From Ypsolopha sequella (lineage: Eukaryota > Arthropoda > Insecta > Lepidoptera > Ypsolophidae): DNA of 64,000 nucleotides. Under the pieces are notes generated by a model. That model had not been told where the DNA came from and ran no database searches. It worked only from the letters and a program-made list of their open reading frames with translations. Below, one piece after another: positions 12,841-26,200 of this stretch (position 1 is its first letter; every line of letters begins with the position of its first letter). The stretch spans positions 5,225,501-5,289,500 of the forward strand of contig OW203985.1 of the NCBI GenBank assembly GCA_934047225.1, read 5' to 3'. A program made the position numbers and the translations under genes.

Positions 12841-13084
12841 AAAACTGGATTATTACGCAAAATGTTTTGTTTCCAATTATTTACATAAACATATAGACAC
12901 CTATTATTATTATTATTATTCATTTATTTATTAACTGCTATCTTTTAATTATCTTTAATTATCTTTAAATAACCTTCCTTATGGTAGAAATTTTGTTTTT
13001 GTTTTTAACTTTAATATTGCCACCGGCTCTTCGCAATTGTTCACCTATTTTGTATATATAGCATAAGGTCGGTTTTGGAAACGG

Positions 13085-13313
13085 GCCTCAACTGAAAATC
13101 AGCGCAGTGGCTTGCCTCTGCATTATGCTGAGTTGAGGACCTTTTCCACTACCACAGCACTTACATTATTTATTAGTTTTAGTTGTGTTATTATTTTTTT
13201 TTTCTTTTTTAATTGTTTAATTGTTAAATGTGTTTTTTGTTTTCTTTGTCGTGTAATGCTGTGGAAATGGAATAAAGAAGTTATCTATCTATCTATCTAT
13301 TTATTGTCCAAAT
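13085..13313 (+). mobile_element. LINE/SINE 3' tail with (CTAT)n
   Basis: GC-containing AATCAGCGCAGTGGCTTGCC and TGTGGAAATGGAATAAAGAA lead into TTATCTATCTATCTATC. A similar tail occurs at 13500-13685 (GGCTTTGAATAAAGTTTTTATCTATC). Such tails end non-LTR elements. Confidence 0.5.
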
Positions 13314-13766
13314 TATGAACGATACGTTTGTATGGAGCGTGCTTGCAATAAGTTTTCAATACAGTTTATTCGAACGCAACAATTCAAATAGATGTAGAAC
13401 TCCCGGCCAGCATCCGTTTATCCAGATATTTATGGCCCAGAACCCTTTAAAAGGAGAGTAACTATTCAACACACATAAACCGACATAGATCTTTTTAATG
13501 TATGGTTCTGGCAGAATATCGGTGTCACAGATTATTCTGTGGCGTATGCTGAGCCAGCGCCCTTTATGTCAAAGATCGTCATTATTTTAAGGATTATAAT
13601 GTATTTGTTATTTGTTAAGCTCTAAAAGTGTAGTTTTTGTGTTTTTTGTAAGAGGCTTTGAATAAAGTTTTTATCTATCTATCTGTCTACTCTTCTTGGG
13701 TAAGCGCGCATCACCCTAGGTCTCATGGTGGCCAAGCATAAGCGAATTGTTAATTAAAATAAATTA

Positions 13767-13987
13767 GTAAGAGAGAATCACACAGATCGGCCGCCACTTG
13801 TATATTACGTAAGAGAGAATCATACAGATCGGCCGCCACTTGTATATTACGTTAAAGAGAATCATACAGATCGGCCGCCACTTTTACATTGGGTAAGAGA
13901 GAATTATACAGATCGGCCACCACTTGTATATTGCGTAAGAGAGAATCATACAGATCGGCCGCCACTTGTATATTACGTAAGAGAATA
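13767..13987 (+). repeat. 42-bp minisatellite, 5 copies, beside exon 8 donor
   Basis: Five tandem copies of a 42-bp unit (GTAAGAGAGAATCATACAGA, then TCGGCCGCCACTTGTATATTAC). Because 42 is a multiple of three, the minus strand keeps an open frame repeating a 14-residue unit (ADLYDSLLRNIQVA-like). It lies in the intron after exon 8. The unit contains GTAAGAG, which resembles a donor site on the plus strand only. Confidence 0.9.
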
Positions 13988-14051
13988 TTGACAGAATTGG
14001 GACCCACATTGGGAACAACGCTGCGGGATAACTGCATAAATAAACCCATAC

Positions 14052-14245
14052 CTGACTCCATGGTAAGCCAGCATGGTGAGTCGATGTTCATGCACGTTGG
14101 AGTATCTGGAGTAGGCGGCTGCGGCGTGGAGGACCGGTAGCGTGAGTCTGGTCAGGGCGGGCTTGACCTGCGCCGCCCACACCACTATCCCGCCCAGGAT
14201 CGTGAGCTGCATATCCAACGCCAGTTGATGGGTTTGGGGCGCGCA
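14052..14245 (-). CDS. Exon 8: acyltransferase-3 segment with H..ALDMQL (last exon found)
   Basis: Sixty-four codons plus two bases read CAPQTHQLALDMQL, TILGGIVVWAAQ and on to HRLTMLAYHGV. The C-x-x-x-T-H/W-x-L-A-x-D-M-Q-L block follows exon 7's EEM exactly as in relatives. Acceptor GTCCAG; donor CAG|GTATGG. The exon ends in phase 2, so at least one more exon is needed. No match to the remaining C-terminal helices was found below 14052. A 42-bp minisatellite starts 65 bases beyond the donor. Confidence 0.9.
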
Positions 14246-17200
14246 CTGGACATATATTAATTTATTATTTATGTGTGCAATAAATAAACATCCATAAATA
14301 AATCAATATCTGAATACCGGCTGGGATGTTTAGAAATAGCATGGTTAATAATAATTGCAAAACAATGCACGTGTGTCCCAATGCGGATATGCGTAGTTTA
14401 AGGGTTAAATAAAACTACATAATCTATGATCAAATTGAACTACTTTCCTAATGTCAACCTACCTGTGGAAATGAAATAATCTTTTCACGTTTCGTTACCA
14501 ATTTTGAAAACATACAGTGAATTTTACACGGGCAGATTGGGCAGGCCATTTTTTTTTCTTTTGCTTGTTTCGTTTCTTCGGGAAAAGTTGTCCAGTATGA
14601 TCAGTAGATTTTGTGATTTCATTCAGGGAAACTGTTTTACCACTTAACAGCTTAACACTCTTTTGGTGAAATTTATTTCGAACAAATCAACTCTCATTTC
14701 GCCTCTTTGAGGTTAGTTCCCCTGTGGCCCAAGTAGACCTCATATCATGAGCGAGTTGACACAATGTACCAAGTTTTTGCAGCTTAGAAAGATGAATAAT
14801 TTGTTACAAATATAATAAATTTACTTTCTAAATTAACCCCATGGCGGTACTTCCACGTAGTGTTCCCTTTTTGCTACGACGCGTAGCAAGCGCTACGACT
14901 ATAAAGTTCCCTCTGTAGACCCGCTACGGCGTAGTCTGAACGCTTATTATATACTGGTAAACAGTAGTTTTGTTTTATGAAGTTTCATACTTGATTTTGT
15001 ATGATTCTGCCACGCTGACCCCAAATCTGTTGTCAGTTTTTCTCTAGCAGCTCTAGTTTTTGAAATATTAACATATTACATTTTAGCGAAAAATACTCGA
15101 ATTATAAAATGAAAAAAAAAATTCTCTAACCTAACATGAAAAAAAACTTTCTTTTGTAAGATTTTCTCGCATGAATCGAAACTTCAGCATTGTTTTGAAT
15201 GCTCCAGCAGTAATCAGTCATCATATTTGCATTCCAACGACCTTAGTATCGCTCTTCCATCGTGCGAATGTCCTGATAAAAGCGTTCTCCTTGTTCTTCG
15301 CTTAAATCGCCAAAATTTTCTGGGAAGCGCTCTAAATGGCTGAAGAAGCAGTGCATCTTGATGCTCATGTTACATTCTAGTCTTTGAAAGTGCAACATGA
15401 GCTGCTCAATGTGTTGAATGTAGTCTGGAGACTTTTTATTTCCTAAGAAATTTTGCACAACCCAAACAAATTCAATCTATGCAGATTTCTCTTTACACAG
15501 TCAGTAAAATTTTGATCCTTTATTAGTTCCCTGATTTGAGGACCGTCAAAACTACCAGCTTTCATTTTTTCTGTGCTCAATTTCAGGAATATTTTACTGA
15601 TATATTTAAAACATTCCCCATCCTCGTTGAGAGCTTTTACAAATTGTTTTATCAGACCTAATTTTATATGGAGAGAGGGTAATACAATGCGATCTCTGGC
15701 TACTAGAGGTACATTTATCACATGCATACTACCTGGCACTAAATCCAATCTCAAAGGCCAACATTTTTTTGGTCCAGTGTTCTGTTTTGGCTCGGCTATC
15801 CTACAAACACATAAATAAGGGGTAATTGGTATATCCTCCTTGCTAACCCAAAAAAATTCACCATTTTTATATAAAAGCATATCAGCCAGTTATGTCCTAT
15901 GTATTTTATTTTCTCCATAACCAAGGGGATATTCCTCTTTAACTTTTGTTGAAATTTGGGATCCATGGGTTACTAATGGGCCATGGGTGGCGTCCCAAAG
16001 AAGTCCAAGTAGGCCTTTTTTATAAAGTCAGACGCACTTAAACGACATTCTCGAAACATATATTCACCACAAACAGCACAAAAACTATTTGGATCGTTTA
16101 AGCAAGTTCTTCTTAATCTAGACATTTCGATTTATTTATGGAATTTAATAATTTTTTGCACTAAAAAAATTATTAGTAAGCCGCGTAACGAAATTTTAAG
16201 AAATACCTGTATCACAAAAACTAGAGCTGCTAGAAAAAAACTGACGGTAGATATGAAATCAGCAAACTCAAATTACTAAGAAACAGTTAAGAAACTTCAT
16301 AAAACAAAAAAAAAGTTAAATTTTGTTTACCAGAATTTATCCATAAGCATCCCTACATCGATTCATAAACATATAGCCCGTTCGCTCAAATACTCTGCCC
16401 GCTTTTATATACTGACACAAAGAGACTGCCGACTCATGCTAAGATGCAGAGTGTCGGCTTCTTCAAAACCACGGTGTTAAAGCATGAAAGAAGCCTTTCC
16501 AGTGACGTAAACTGACATGCTACAACTGATTACTCCAAATACGCCCGGCAAATTTAAACCAATACCCAACTAAGTGACCAATCCGACTTCCTGAAGTCAC
16601 ACGCTGTGCTGTATTCTTTTTCTACCGGAAGGAATAATTGTATTTGTTTTTTTATTCTAAAGTTTATTTTTATCTTTATTTTTGGTTTTTATTTCTTTAT
16701 AAAATTATATTATGAAAACCTCATGGTTACCGTTAATTTGAAAATTGTAATAAGAGAAGCTTTTTATGTTTTTGAAAAGTTTTATGCAGAGTTATGTATG
16801 TTGCTGGTTTCATGTAAAGTTTTTTCTGTGCTTTTGGTGGAATAAAGTGTTTTGTATTGTAAATCCTTTAGTTTAGCTAGCTTTACTTTAGTAGTGGTTG
16901 CAACGATATTATATAATAATAATTACAGACTTTTGATACAACTTTGGTTCGCATAAATTAAATTACGTGAAGGTGTGTTAATTCGAAAACCATTTCGAGA
17001 TTTAGGTTTAATAAGCCGTATTTTAGAACTTGAGGTCTAAAAAACCTTATGATGATGAATATTTTTACGAAAAAGCAGTAACTTCCATTTGCCTTCGTGT
17101 GGCGTCACTTGAGAAATGCCTGTTTAGAAATGTGTCCTTTGCTAGGTATCAAGATAAATTTATAAAAATTTGCTGCCGACTGGTTTGACAGATGGAAGAC

Positions 17201-20200
17201 AGATGAGTAGACAGACAGATACAGACCACTTTTTTTTATAAGCAATCACACATCACAATCAGTATAATATCTAAAATTTGCAAGTGACGTCATATCCGAT
17301 AATTCTTTCAAAAATCGTAAAAAAATAATGGTTAATTTATTTACCAAAATAATGAAAATTATGTCCAAAAATGGCGTAAATTCCCCGTTTTTTTTTTTTA
17401 ATTAAGCTATGGGAATTCCATTTTCGATATTTACTGGGCCAGTGTAATTCACCCTACCTCTCATCTACGCCTTTCATCGGACGTAAAGCCACTGTGCATA
17501 AAAAAAGCTGCAGGAACTCACCATCTCCTCAAAGTTAAAGTAGTTCTGTATGTACAAGACATTCCACCACCAGCTCTCCTGACAGAGCTGAGCGTTCTTC
17601 GTGACCAGGGTGCCCCAGCGAGGGCCGCTGGAGATCAGATCCCAGATGTAGGCGTAGAACAGCATCACGGCTAGCAAGGCTGGAGTCAACCTGGGAATAG
17701 ATCGGAGCAAATACAAGGTGTACCAGTCACGGGATTCTACTGTGGGCCTTGTCAACCCCTTATTCTTGCACTCGCTCTAACTTGAGCTTCGTATTGCAAA
17801 ATATTTAAGGGTCGGGGCCACGCGTGATAATGTATTTATTTATTTTGTAGGTTTTATTTTTATATAAAAATTTAATGTGAAGATAGGTATAAATGCAATT
17901 TTTCTGCGCATATACGAAACCTTGTTTTTAAAAGTTGTAAAAGACGGAAAGAGTTAGGTGCTGACATGGTCTGTTGGGACTAGGACAGGCTAAAAAATTG
18001 AAAACCGGTGAAAATACCCACCTAGTATGCACCCAAATTTGAAATCACAAAAAATTGTCAATTGTTCGATAAATTGTCAGTTATATTTCTATGGGAAAAA
18101 CTGATATCTTTTCGTGATTTCGGTAAAATTTCGCTCCATAGTAAAAGTTGTTCATAATTACTACATCATTATATCCAATTTTTAGCTTTTCAGCAACTTT
18201 ATCCAGTAAATACTGGACACTTTTATAAAACATGAAAATTATAGTCAAGACATGAATCTCCGCGGGGGTGTCAGCGGCGTTCCCAAGTGTGAACTGTGAA
18301 ATGCAAGTCACAGCACACACTTGGTACACCGGCTTTTTACCGCCAATTATTACGTCCCAAAAGTGATTCCATTGAAGTTTTGTTCCTGTTTTAATAAATC
18401 CAAGAAACTCCCAACTAATAAATGTTCCGGCGCGCGCCGTCTGTTAAGCATTTAGCAAGAAACAACCCAACATTTTGCTAATTTTATTGATGCTGGAGAT
18501 GGTTGAACATTAATAAGTGTTCGTTGAATAAGCATAACTGCCACTTTATTTATACAAAGAGAGAATTGCATGATAATTAAACCTTTTATTTGAATTGGCT
18601 TAAATTACAGGCTCACCCAAAAGTAAGCTTTGATTGAACTTATTACAAAAATGCATCCCGAATAAGTTAATACTTTGTAAAAAATTAAAAATGGGTTTTA
18701 TAGTGCCGATTCGGTGTAACACGACTTAACTTATTTGACAGGTCTAACCTTAATATTAGCGTCCGGTCTTTGTCTTTTCGATACAGAAAGAAAGAGACAG
18801 AACGCGTAAATTAAGTTAAGTCCTGTCAAATATTTTAAGTCGTGTTACACCGAATCGACACTATAACCACGTAAAATTAACTCCAAACAAAAGAAGTTAG
18901 AGCCACTTAAAGATTTACGTAAAATCCAAAGTAATCATGGTCACCTGAAGCATAGACTAAGTATTACTACGTATTGTTAGTCTATGCCTGAAGAGAAAAG
19001 ACAATTAGATTGCGCGAAGTTATTTTTGTTGTTGAACCCACAATTTTGAACAATTTTGAACTTGTTCCGTATGAGAATGGCTAAAAACACCATAAATGAA
19101 ATAAAATAACTTTTTTTTTTCTTTTTATTTTACTTCTAGTTTTAATTGTTTTAACATTTAAAATAACCTCTAAAATTATTAGGGTTTGGTTAAAAGTCAC
19201 CAAGTATAGTATGACTAACAACACTGAGTGTAGTACCTGAGATATCTAGAAAGCAGCCGTCTCGGTGCCCCCGTGTCACTGTCAGCTGAGATCCTGTGAG
19301 CCAGGAGTGTGCCGCTGAGGAGTAGGAAGCAGTCCGTGAACATCCAGCCGGCTCGAGCCCAAGACCACCATGGCAAGCCGGCTTCCTAAAAACGAATAGA
19401 TCGTCACGACATGGATCAACGAGAGGGTTTCAGAGGTGTTCAAGAGTATGAACTGTGAAATGCAAGTCCAGTTCATACTCATACACCTAGGTTCGCCGAC
19501 GATAATTATGTCCTAACTTGGTAAGCGCTGGCGCCATTAATTCGGGCACATATAATATTTGTCAAATATGGACCAAATAGCAACTAAAAAAATCAAGATT
19601 CCTTGGAAAATAAAAACCGGGTGAAAGAATACACATAATTTAAAAAAAAAACATGGACCCAAATATGGTGCTTTGCATAGTTTGTACGCAGACCGTACAC
19701 AAAATGTACCCCTAACCGGTCGGCCACAGCTTCAGGCTTCGAGAGGCGCGCCAAGCGGTTCTTCTTGCGACTTCGCCAGCGGAAAGAACAAATGTATGGA
19801 GCAGGTCATGGGTCGCCGCTCGTGCGTCTTGTCCGGCTTCAAGTGACTTGCGCTCTCGGGACGGCGGTGTGTGGGGAGGCGGGCGGTTGAAACAGTGATC
19901 GAGCGCACAGGACAAACCTAGTGTCCAGCGCTTTGAGCGAGCGAGCGCTATACATCCGATGCGGTGGAAGGCGCCGACGAGTGTTGTGGCATGGCAAAGC
20001 CCGTCGCAAAAACCGCCTGGAAGCGCAGCAAGAAGCGCCGCCAGAAGCCTGAAGCTGGCGTAAGGGATTTGAAGCCGCGCTTCCGGATTATTGATCGAAA
20101 GGTTCGAAAATATAATAAATCTTATAAACCCCCGCGGGGGTGTTAGAGGTGTTCCGAGTGTGAAATGCAGGTTTCTCTCGTTTCACCGATGATTATTGCG

Positions 20201-23200
20201 TGATGAGTGGTGAACCCTATCATACCGTTCTTCGGCCACAAATACACGCTTTTTAGATTTCTTACGATATCTTCCTTCACCGTTCAGCAAGTGTAGAGTA
20301 AGAGAAATACTATGCACATAAATTACAAAAAACTCATTGGTGCATACCCGACCGGGGATCGAACCTGGATCGATTGAAAAATCAGCATTCCACTAATGAG
20401 CTACCGCTGCTATCTTACAAAGTATTAAATATACACTGAGCACGAGCTACCTGGATGGATGCACAACATAAGCGCCTTACAAAAACTTAGCAGCAAATAA
20501 ACACAAGTCAGAACTGTGGGACGTGTATCATTGTGTAGGCAGGCGTTTGGCGATCATGAGTAAGTTACGATTTTATTTGTTATGCACTCAATTGTTTTAT
20601 TAAAGGAGATGAAAGTTTTACTTCTAAACTAATTCTGCGAAGTTTTCATCAGAACGTTATCAAAAGAAACAAACGTTTCAAAACAACTTCACACGACAAC
20701 GGTGGTTTTTTGGCAAAACCATGCCACTCGTGAATCACACAATAAGAGCTGTCTGCACCGGCCTAAAAGAATAAAATCAATTCTTCTAATTAAACGTCAC
20801 AGAATTTCGAAAGTGAATCAGTTGGCGTGCGCCGACGCATGGTTCGCCAATCACCCAGGGACTCTGCTTTGGACCACAGCCAACAATACTATTGCAGTAT
20901 AGACTACATGTCAAGGTAAACTATACTTTGTGTCACTGTTGAAAAGAATGATCGTTCAATAAATATTTATATTAATTTGATATATATAGATATCCCGGAC
21001 AATGACTTACAAAGTTGCAGATAGAAATAGAACCTATTTATGTTATTGCTAGGCGCCCGTAAATGCCATCATACGACAGTCGACACACTATCGATTGAAG
21101 GAGTTTATCTATTATTACTAATTAACAGCTCTCTCACGATCTAAACTTGACTTCATGTCACCTTAGAATCTAGATTATGTCAGTCAACTACCATTAAGAG
21201 TATGGCCTACCCTAGAAACTTTTTTTATTACCTGACCAGCACAATAAGTCTAATGGCAAAGACTTTATAATTTAAGTAGATTGACTTCATATTTCTATTT
21301 TAAAAAAAACATGTGGACCCCTAAACCGGAAACGTTCTTCTGCGGTACGTTCAAAAACTAAAAACAAAATAGGTTAGATATATGTTTTTTTTTATGTATA
21401 TACCTATCTTGCGACATTGCTTATAAGTATGTTGACTTAATAAAAGACAAACAAACTAAATGTATTTCTTTTTCAACATAAAGAGAGACCTAATTCATTC
21501 CAAAAAAACCCTTGAAAGTCTGGCGTTGTTCATGTTAAATTTTGATCTGTAATCATCAACTTGCCTGCCTGATAGTAGTCCACTGCTACTAACATTGACA
21601 TGTCCAAAAGTATACCACGACTGACTGAGGGCCGATGTGTACATATACATATCTACTAAAAAGTCATGCTCGGGAGGTACTAGACCTTTGCCATGAAGCT
21701 ACTATTACCCGTTAAGGCGATACGTAAAAGTTTTAGCATCCCTGTTACTCCATATGCGAAAAAATCCTCAGTGCGAGAGGGACGGATTCGAGGAAAAGTA
21801 GCAAAAAGTCGGTTTTTTATTAATAAAAAAATGTACTAAAGTTGCTATCAAAATTTCGTTTAATCAGGCCCTAGATACTTTTACAACCCATTTAATAAAA
21901 TATAATTGCAGTCCATATGTCATTCCAAATTGTGAAACCAGGAGAATTGGTGTCGAGAAAGACCTAATTTCAATGAATATTTGTATCGAGCAGAATTTCG
22001 CGTTTGTGTTATAGCGGATCCCTAGAAAAAGATTCCAAAAACAATATACTATTTCATCAAAAAAATACCTTCTTCACTGAAGTAGATATGCAAGTTCTAA
22101 AAGTGTCAATTCTTTTTCCGTACCGCCTTAAAGGCTTGTAGCTTTTAGTCTAGCTGTACTGGAGGTTTTTACGCTCAGAAGCTTCGTCAGGAAGTTAAAA
22201 TAACTTGCTCAAGAGCAATGGATGAGGCTGACCAGAGAGTATACAATAATGTTGTAGCAAAAAAGGCATACAGTTGGGCTGAAGTGGGATTAATGATTAT
22301 AATTATCTATTTTCAGCGTTTTTTTTTAATACAATCTGACACATTTTTTCTTCTTCAACAACTCTTAAATTTGGCCAAAATAATGTTTTCAAGCTCGCCT
22401 ATTATTGTTTTATGATTCTTCTTGCTGTTTTTTTTTTTCTTCTATACACGTAAATATTGTTTTGGTTTCGAAAGGGCCTTAAAATACTTTAAAATACACT
22501 TTAAAACTACCCACATTTTATCGTATTATTTTGTGAGTTGATTTTACTGTTATTATTTGTTATTTTGTTATTTGTTACTTGATATCACTGTTTATTTAAA
22601 TCTTTAACATGATAAGTACATACATCCTGCACTCTTTTACAAAAAAAAAATATTAAAATGTACGAGTTTAATTGGCACTATCTATTGCAAACCAAACTTT
22701 TGCGTCCGCAATCGCATATCACTCCCAAACTGGCTGTAACAGAATACCAGCGTTGTGGCGTAGTATGCATACATTGTGTTTGTATGAGTATGTATTATTG
22801 CGTCACAGCACCATGCTGAGTTATGGCCAATTTGGTGACGTTGAATGCATGGGATAGCTTCATCCTAATTTTTAAATTTTAACTATAGTTAATAGTTATT
22901 ATGTACGTATATGTTGCTTTGCTATGTATTCTTTCTTACATTATCTACAGCATGGTGTAAAGAAAAAGATAGCATGATCTACAACTGCTCTATGAGCGTG
23001 AACCTTAGCATCTTGACTGTGAAATGAAATTTGCTCCGCTTCCTTCTGCGCAGGAGCACCAATTAACAGCTAGCCAACATACCTCAGTCATCTTCAGCCT
23101 GTTGGTATAAGGCGTGGCCGCGACAGCCAGGAACTTGTGCGCCACGAGCAAGGCCATAGTGGCGATGGCCCTCACGCCATTGATGGAGGGGATGTCGTCA

Positions 23201-26200
23201 GAACCGGGTGCGACCAGCTTACCCAGCGTGTGGTAGAGGGAGAAAGGGCTGAGGATACCGTCTCCTGGGGAAGAAAATTTATATGGAAATCCTGGCTTGG
23301 CAAACTTTTTATTTTTCCCAAAAAATATTACGACAAGTCACTAGTCTGGTACAGTGCAACAAGTGTCTTTTGTAGCACTGTAGCGTCACTGAAAATTTAA
23401 TGTTTCGTCTCCTTTTGGTGTCATTTTTTTAGGTAGTTAAAAAACATGTGGGTCTTAAGTTTAGTTTTCGACCTTCTTTCAACCAAATAGACCTAGTGTA
23501 AAATTTATCTTTACATGAAACTCTTTCGTGTGTGACAAAAGTACTATACACCAAGTAAACGTCACGTGGTCGCGAAGACAACAAAGCACATATGACCGTT
23601 CACTTTACACTTTACACACCATAAGCGGGCCAAAAGGTCGTAAGGGATCTCAAGAACCATAGACTTCTTGAGCATTACGTAATTCTTATAAGTTCAATTT
23701 TACAAGCTTTTGTTATTATTGCACATTATGAGTTTTTGTGTTGAACATAATATATTGAATGTTGAACAGAATATATTGAATGTTGAACATAATATTGAAT
23801 CTTGAACATAATATATTGATTGCCCTTAGATCATAAAGAGTTGATACTGACAGCTTAAATTGCTAAAGTTGGCTATTTGGATGAGATGAGTCTGAATAAT
23901 ACCACAATATTGTTTTGCTCGCTTACACTGTCGAAAACACAAAATTAAATCACGAATGCAAATCGTCAGCTGGGTCATGTATGACCCATCAATGAACCTC
24001 CCTCAGACACAAACGATTGACGTGACCTAAGGGCAGATGCAATCACGTTTGTATTCGTAATTTATGATAATGCTGGCCGTGTCATCGACATTGTTGATTA
24101 GTAGGCTAAGGTCGCGTTTTCAAAACAATAGGTAGCAGATCGAACTTGATCTAATTTGGCTGACTTATCCTCTAAATTATTAAAACGTTTTGGTTGGGAT
24201 TATAGATCATTCAAGGTCATAAAAGTCAACCCTTTTGTGTGTTTATGCTCTGTTGGAGGAGTCAAAGTGTATTACTTCTACTTGTCTAGTAACGGTATAA
24301 AATGAAATATGCAACCCCGGCCTCTTCAAGCTAAAACTGCTGGTTAATTATCTCTTATTTTCAGTAATAGTATCCCCAAGAACCTTAATTGCTCCCCAAT
24401 CTCAACCTCTCGAAGAATATCAAGTCAAAAGCTCACTAAAAATAAATCTCATTTCAGATACAACTAACATACGCTCAAGACTGTAGTTCATTCAATGTCT
24501 TTTTACTCATAATTGTCTAAGACATTAATATTATTTTTGTGATTTTTTACAAAATTACTTTCACTTCTTTAAAAAATACAAAAGATTTATTCAGCTTGTT
24601 AAAAAGTCTTAACTCTTTAAATAGTTTCCTGACCTGAGGATTTCTTCGGTTCCTCTTCTTCCTTCACCTCCTCCTCCTTTTCATCGGATTCCTTTTGATC
24701 ACATTCCGCTTTATCATCAGCATTCTCTTCAGATGGTCCTTCCTCGGTCTTGCTTCTCGCAAAGAAGTCCAGGATCGTTGCCACGAAAACCAGCAGAATA
24801 ATGATACCATAGAATGACCTGGAATCAAAAAATAAAGGCACGTACTCTATACTAAATAAATAAAATTACTTTTTCGAACTAGTACAGACGAAAATGAAAA
24901 AAAAGTCTAATCCTTACAAAGCGAGAAGGTATTACAAATTCCAATAGAAAACGGGGATTCTTGATTTTCTTTAAGGTTGATTTTCAATATAATCATTGTG
25001 TATAATATATGTTTAACATTAATGCCTCGCTCTATTAAGAGGCTATGCGAATTTTATTTTTGTCACTGTCACTCCAAGCGAAAAATCGCGCAGTGCGAGA
25101 GGGGTGGATTCAGGGCAAAAGGGAAAAAGGTTGGTTTTATATTTTTATTAAAAAAACTAAAATAGCTAGCAAAATTTCAAATATCAAATCTCTAGATATT
25201 GTTGAAATACACCTAATAAAATATGTTTGAGTTCTGTATATGGTTCCTATTCGTCAAACGAGCAGAAAAAGTGTGTTTGAAGACCTCATTTCAACAATTA
25301 TTTCTATCGAGGAAAATTTATCCAAACATGTTTTCCAATTTCAAAACCCTAGACTATATAGTCAAAATGCATATATCAGAAATTTAATAACATTTTCCTT
25401 GTATTTCATGAAATACACAGAAAAGAAACACCCGTATTTTTTTCGCACATCGCCTTAAGGTTTTGTAACATCACAATAACCTGTGAAAGAAAAAATATTT
25501 GTTGGTTTTAGTCCCAGCTTACAAAACTGCACACTTTGATCTAATAATATCCAAATTTAAAAAGTTTCCAATTCGCTATTCTACGTGGAAATTCTTTTTA
25601 AATTTTTGCTTCGTATAAGTTAAAGAATTAATTTTCCTTGTAGTGAGTGTTTTGCTAATTGGTAACCAGTACGATTTAGCCTTCGACTGTTCGATTGTTG
25701 ATTGAATGTTAAATACGAAGATTACGAAATAGACAAGTTCATCTGTCTTATCAAAAATACTAATTAATTGTGCAATAGCAAACAGCAGAACAGTGTTCTG
25801 AGAACACATACCCGTATAACAGATATTTGTTTAAATAAAAAGTTTTTTTATTTTGTATATTAACAATTTAACCCTTCAACAAAAATCTCATAGAGTGGTA
25901 TGTACTTCACCTTCTATTTCACGCATTTACCAAAAAGGTAAAGGGAATATTAAGTATGCCCATAAATATTTTTCTACCGTGAAATTAAAGTGGTTTTGCA
26001 AACGAAAGCTGATGATAGTACTCGTCGATACGATAAACTTTTACTATGGAGCCAAACCTGAAATTGCAAAAAAGTCTGCTGTTCTAAACCGCGATCACCA
26101 CCCAGCTATGATTGTAAGATGTTTACCTATTACTATAGGTACCGAACCTGATAAACCCTATGGGTTTTAGTTGATTGTAGGATTTTGAAAATAAAAATAC

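Noticed and set aside
13767..13987. CRISPR array
   Set aside because: The units are directly tandem with no unique spacers; this is a minisatellite in a eukaryotic intron.
22672..22857. 61-codon plus-strand frame in intron 5
   Set aside because: No motif and no splice sites; the composition is like the surrounding intron.
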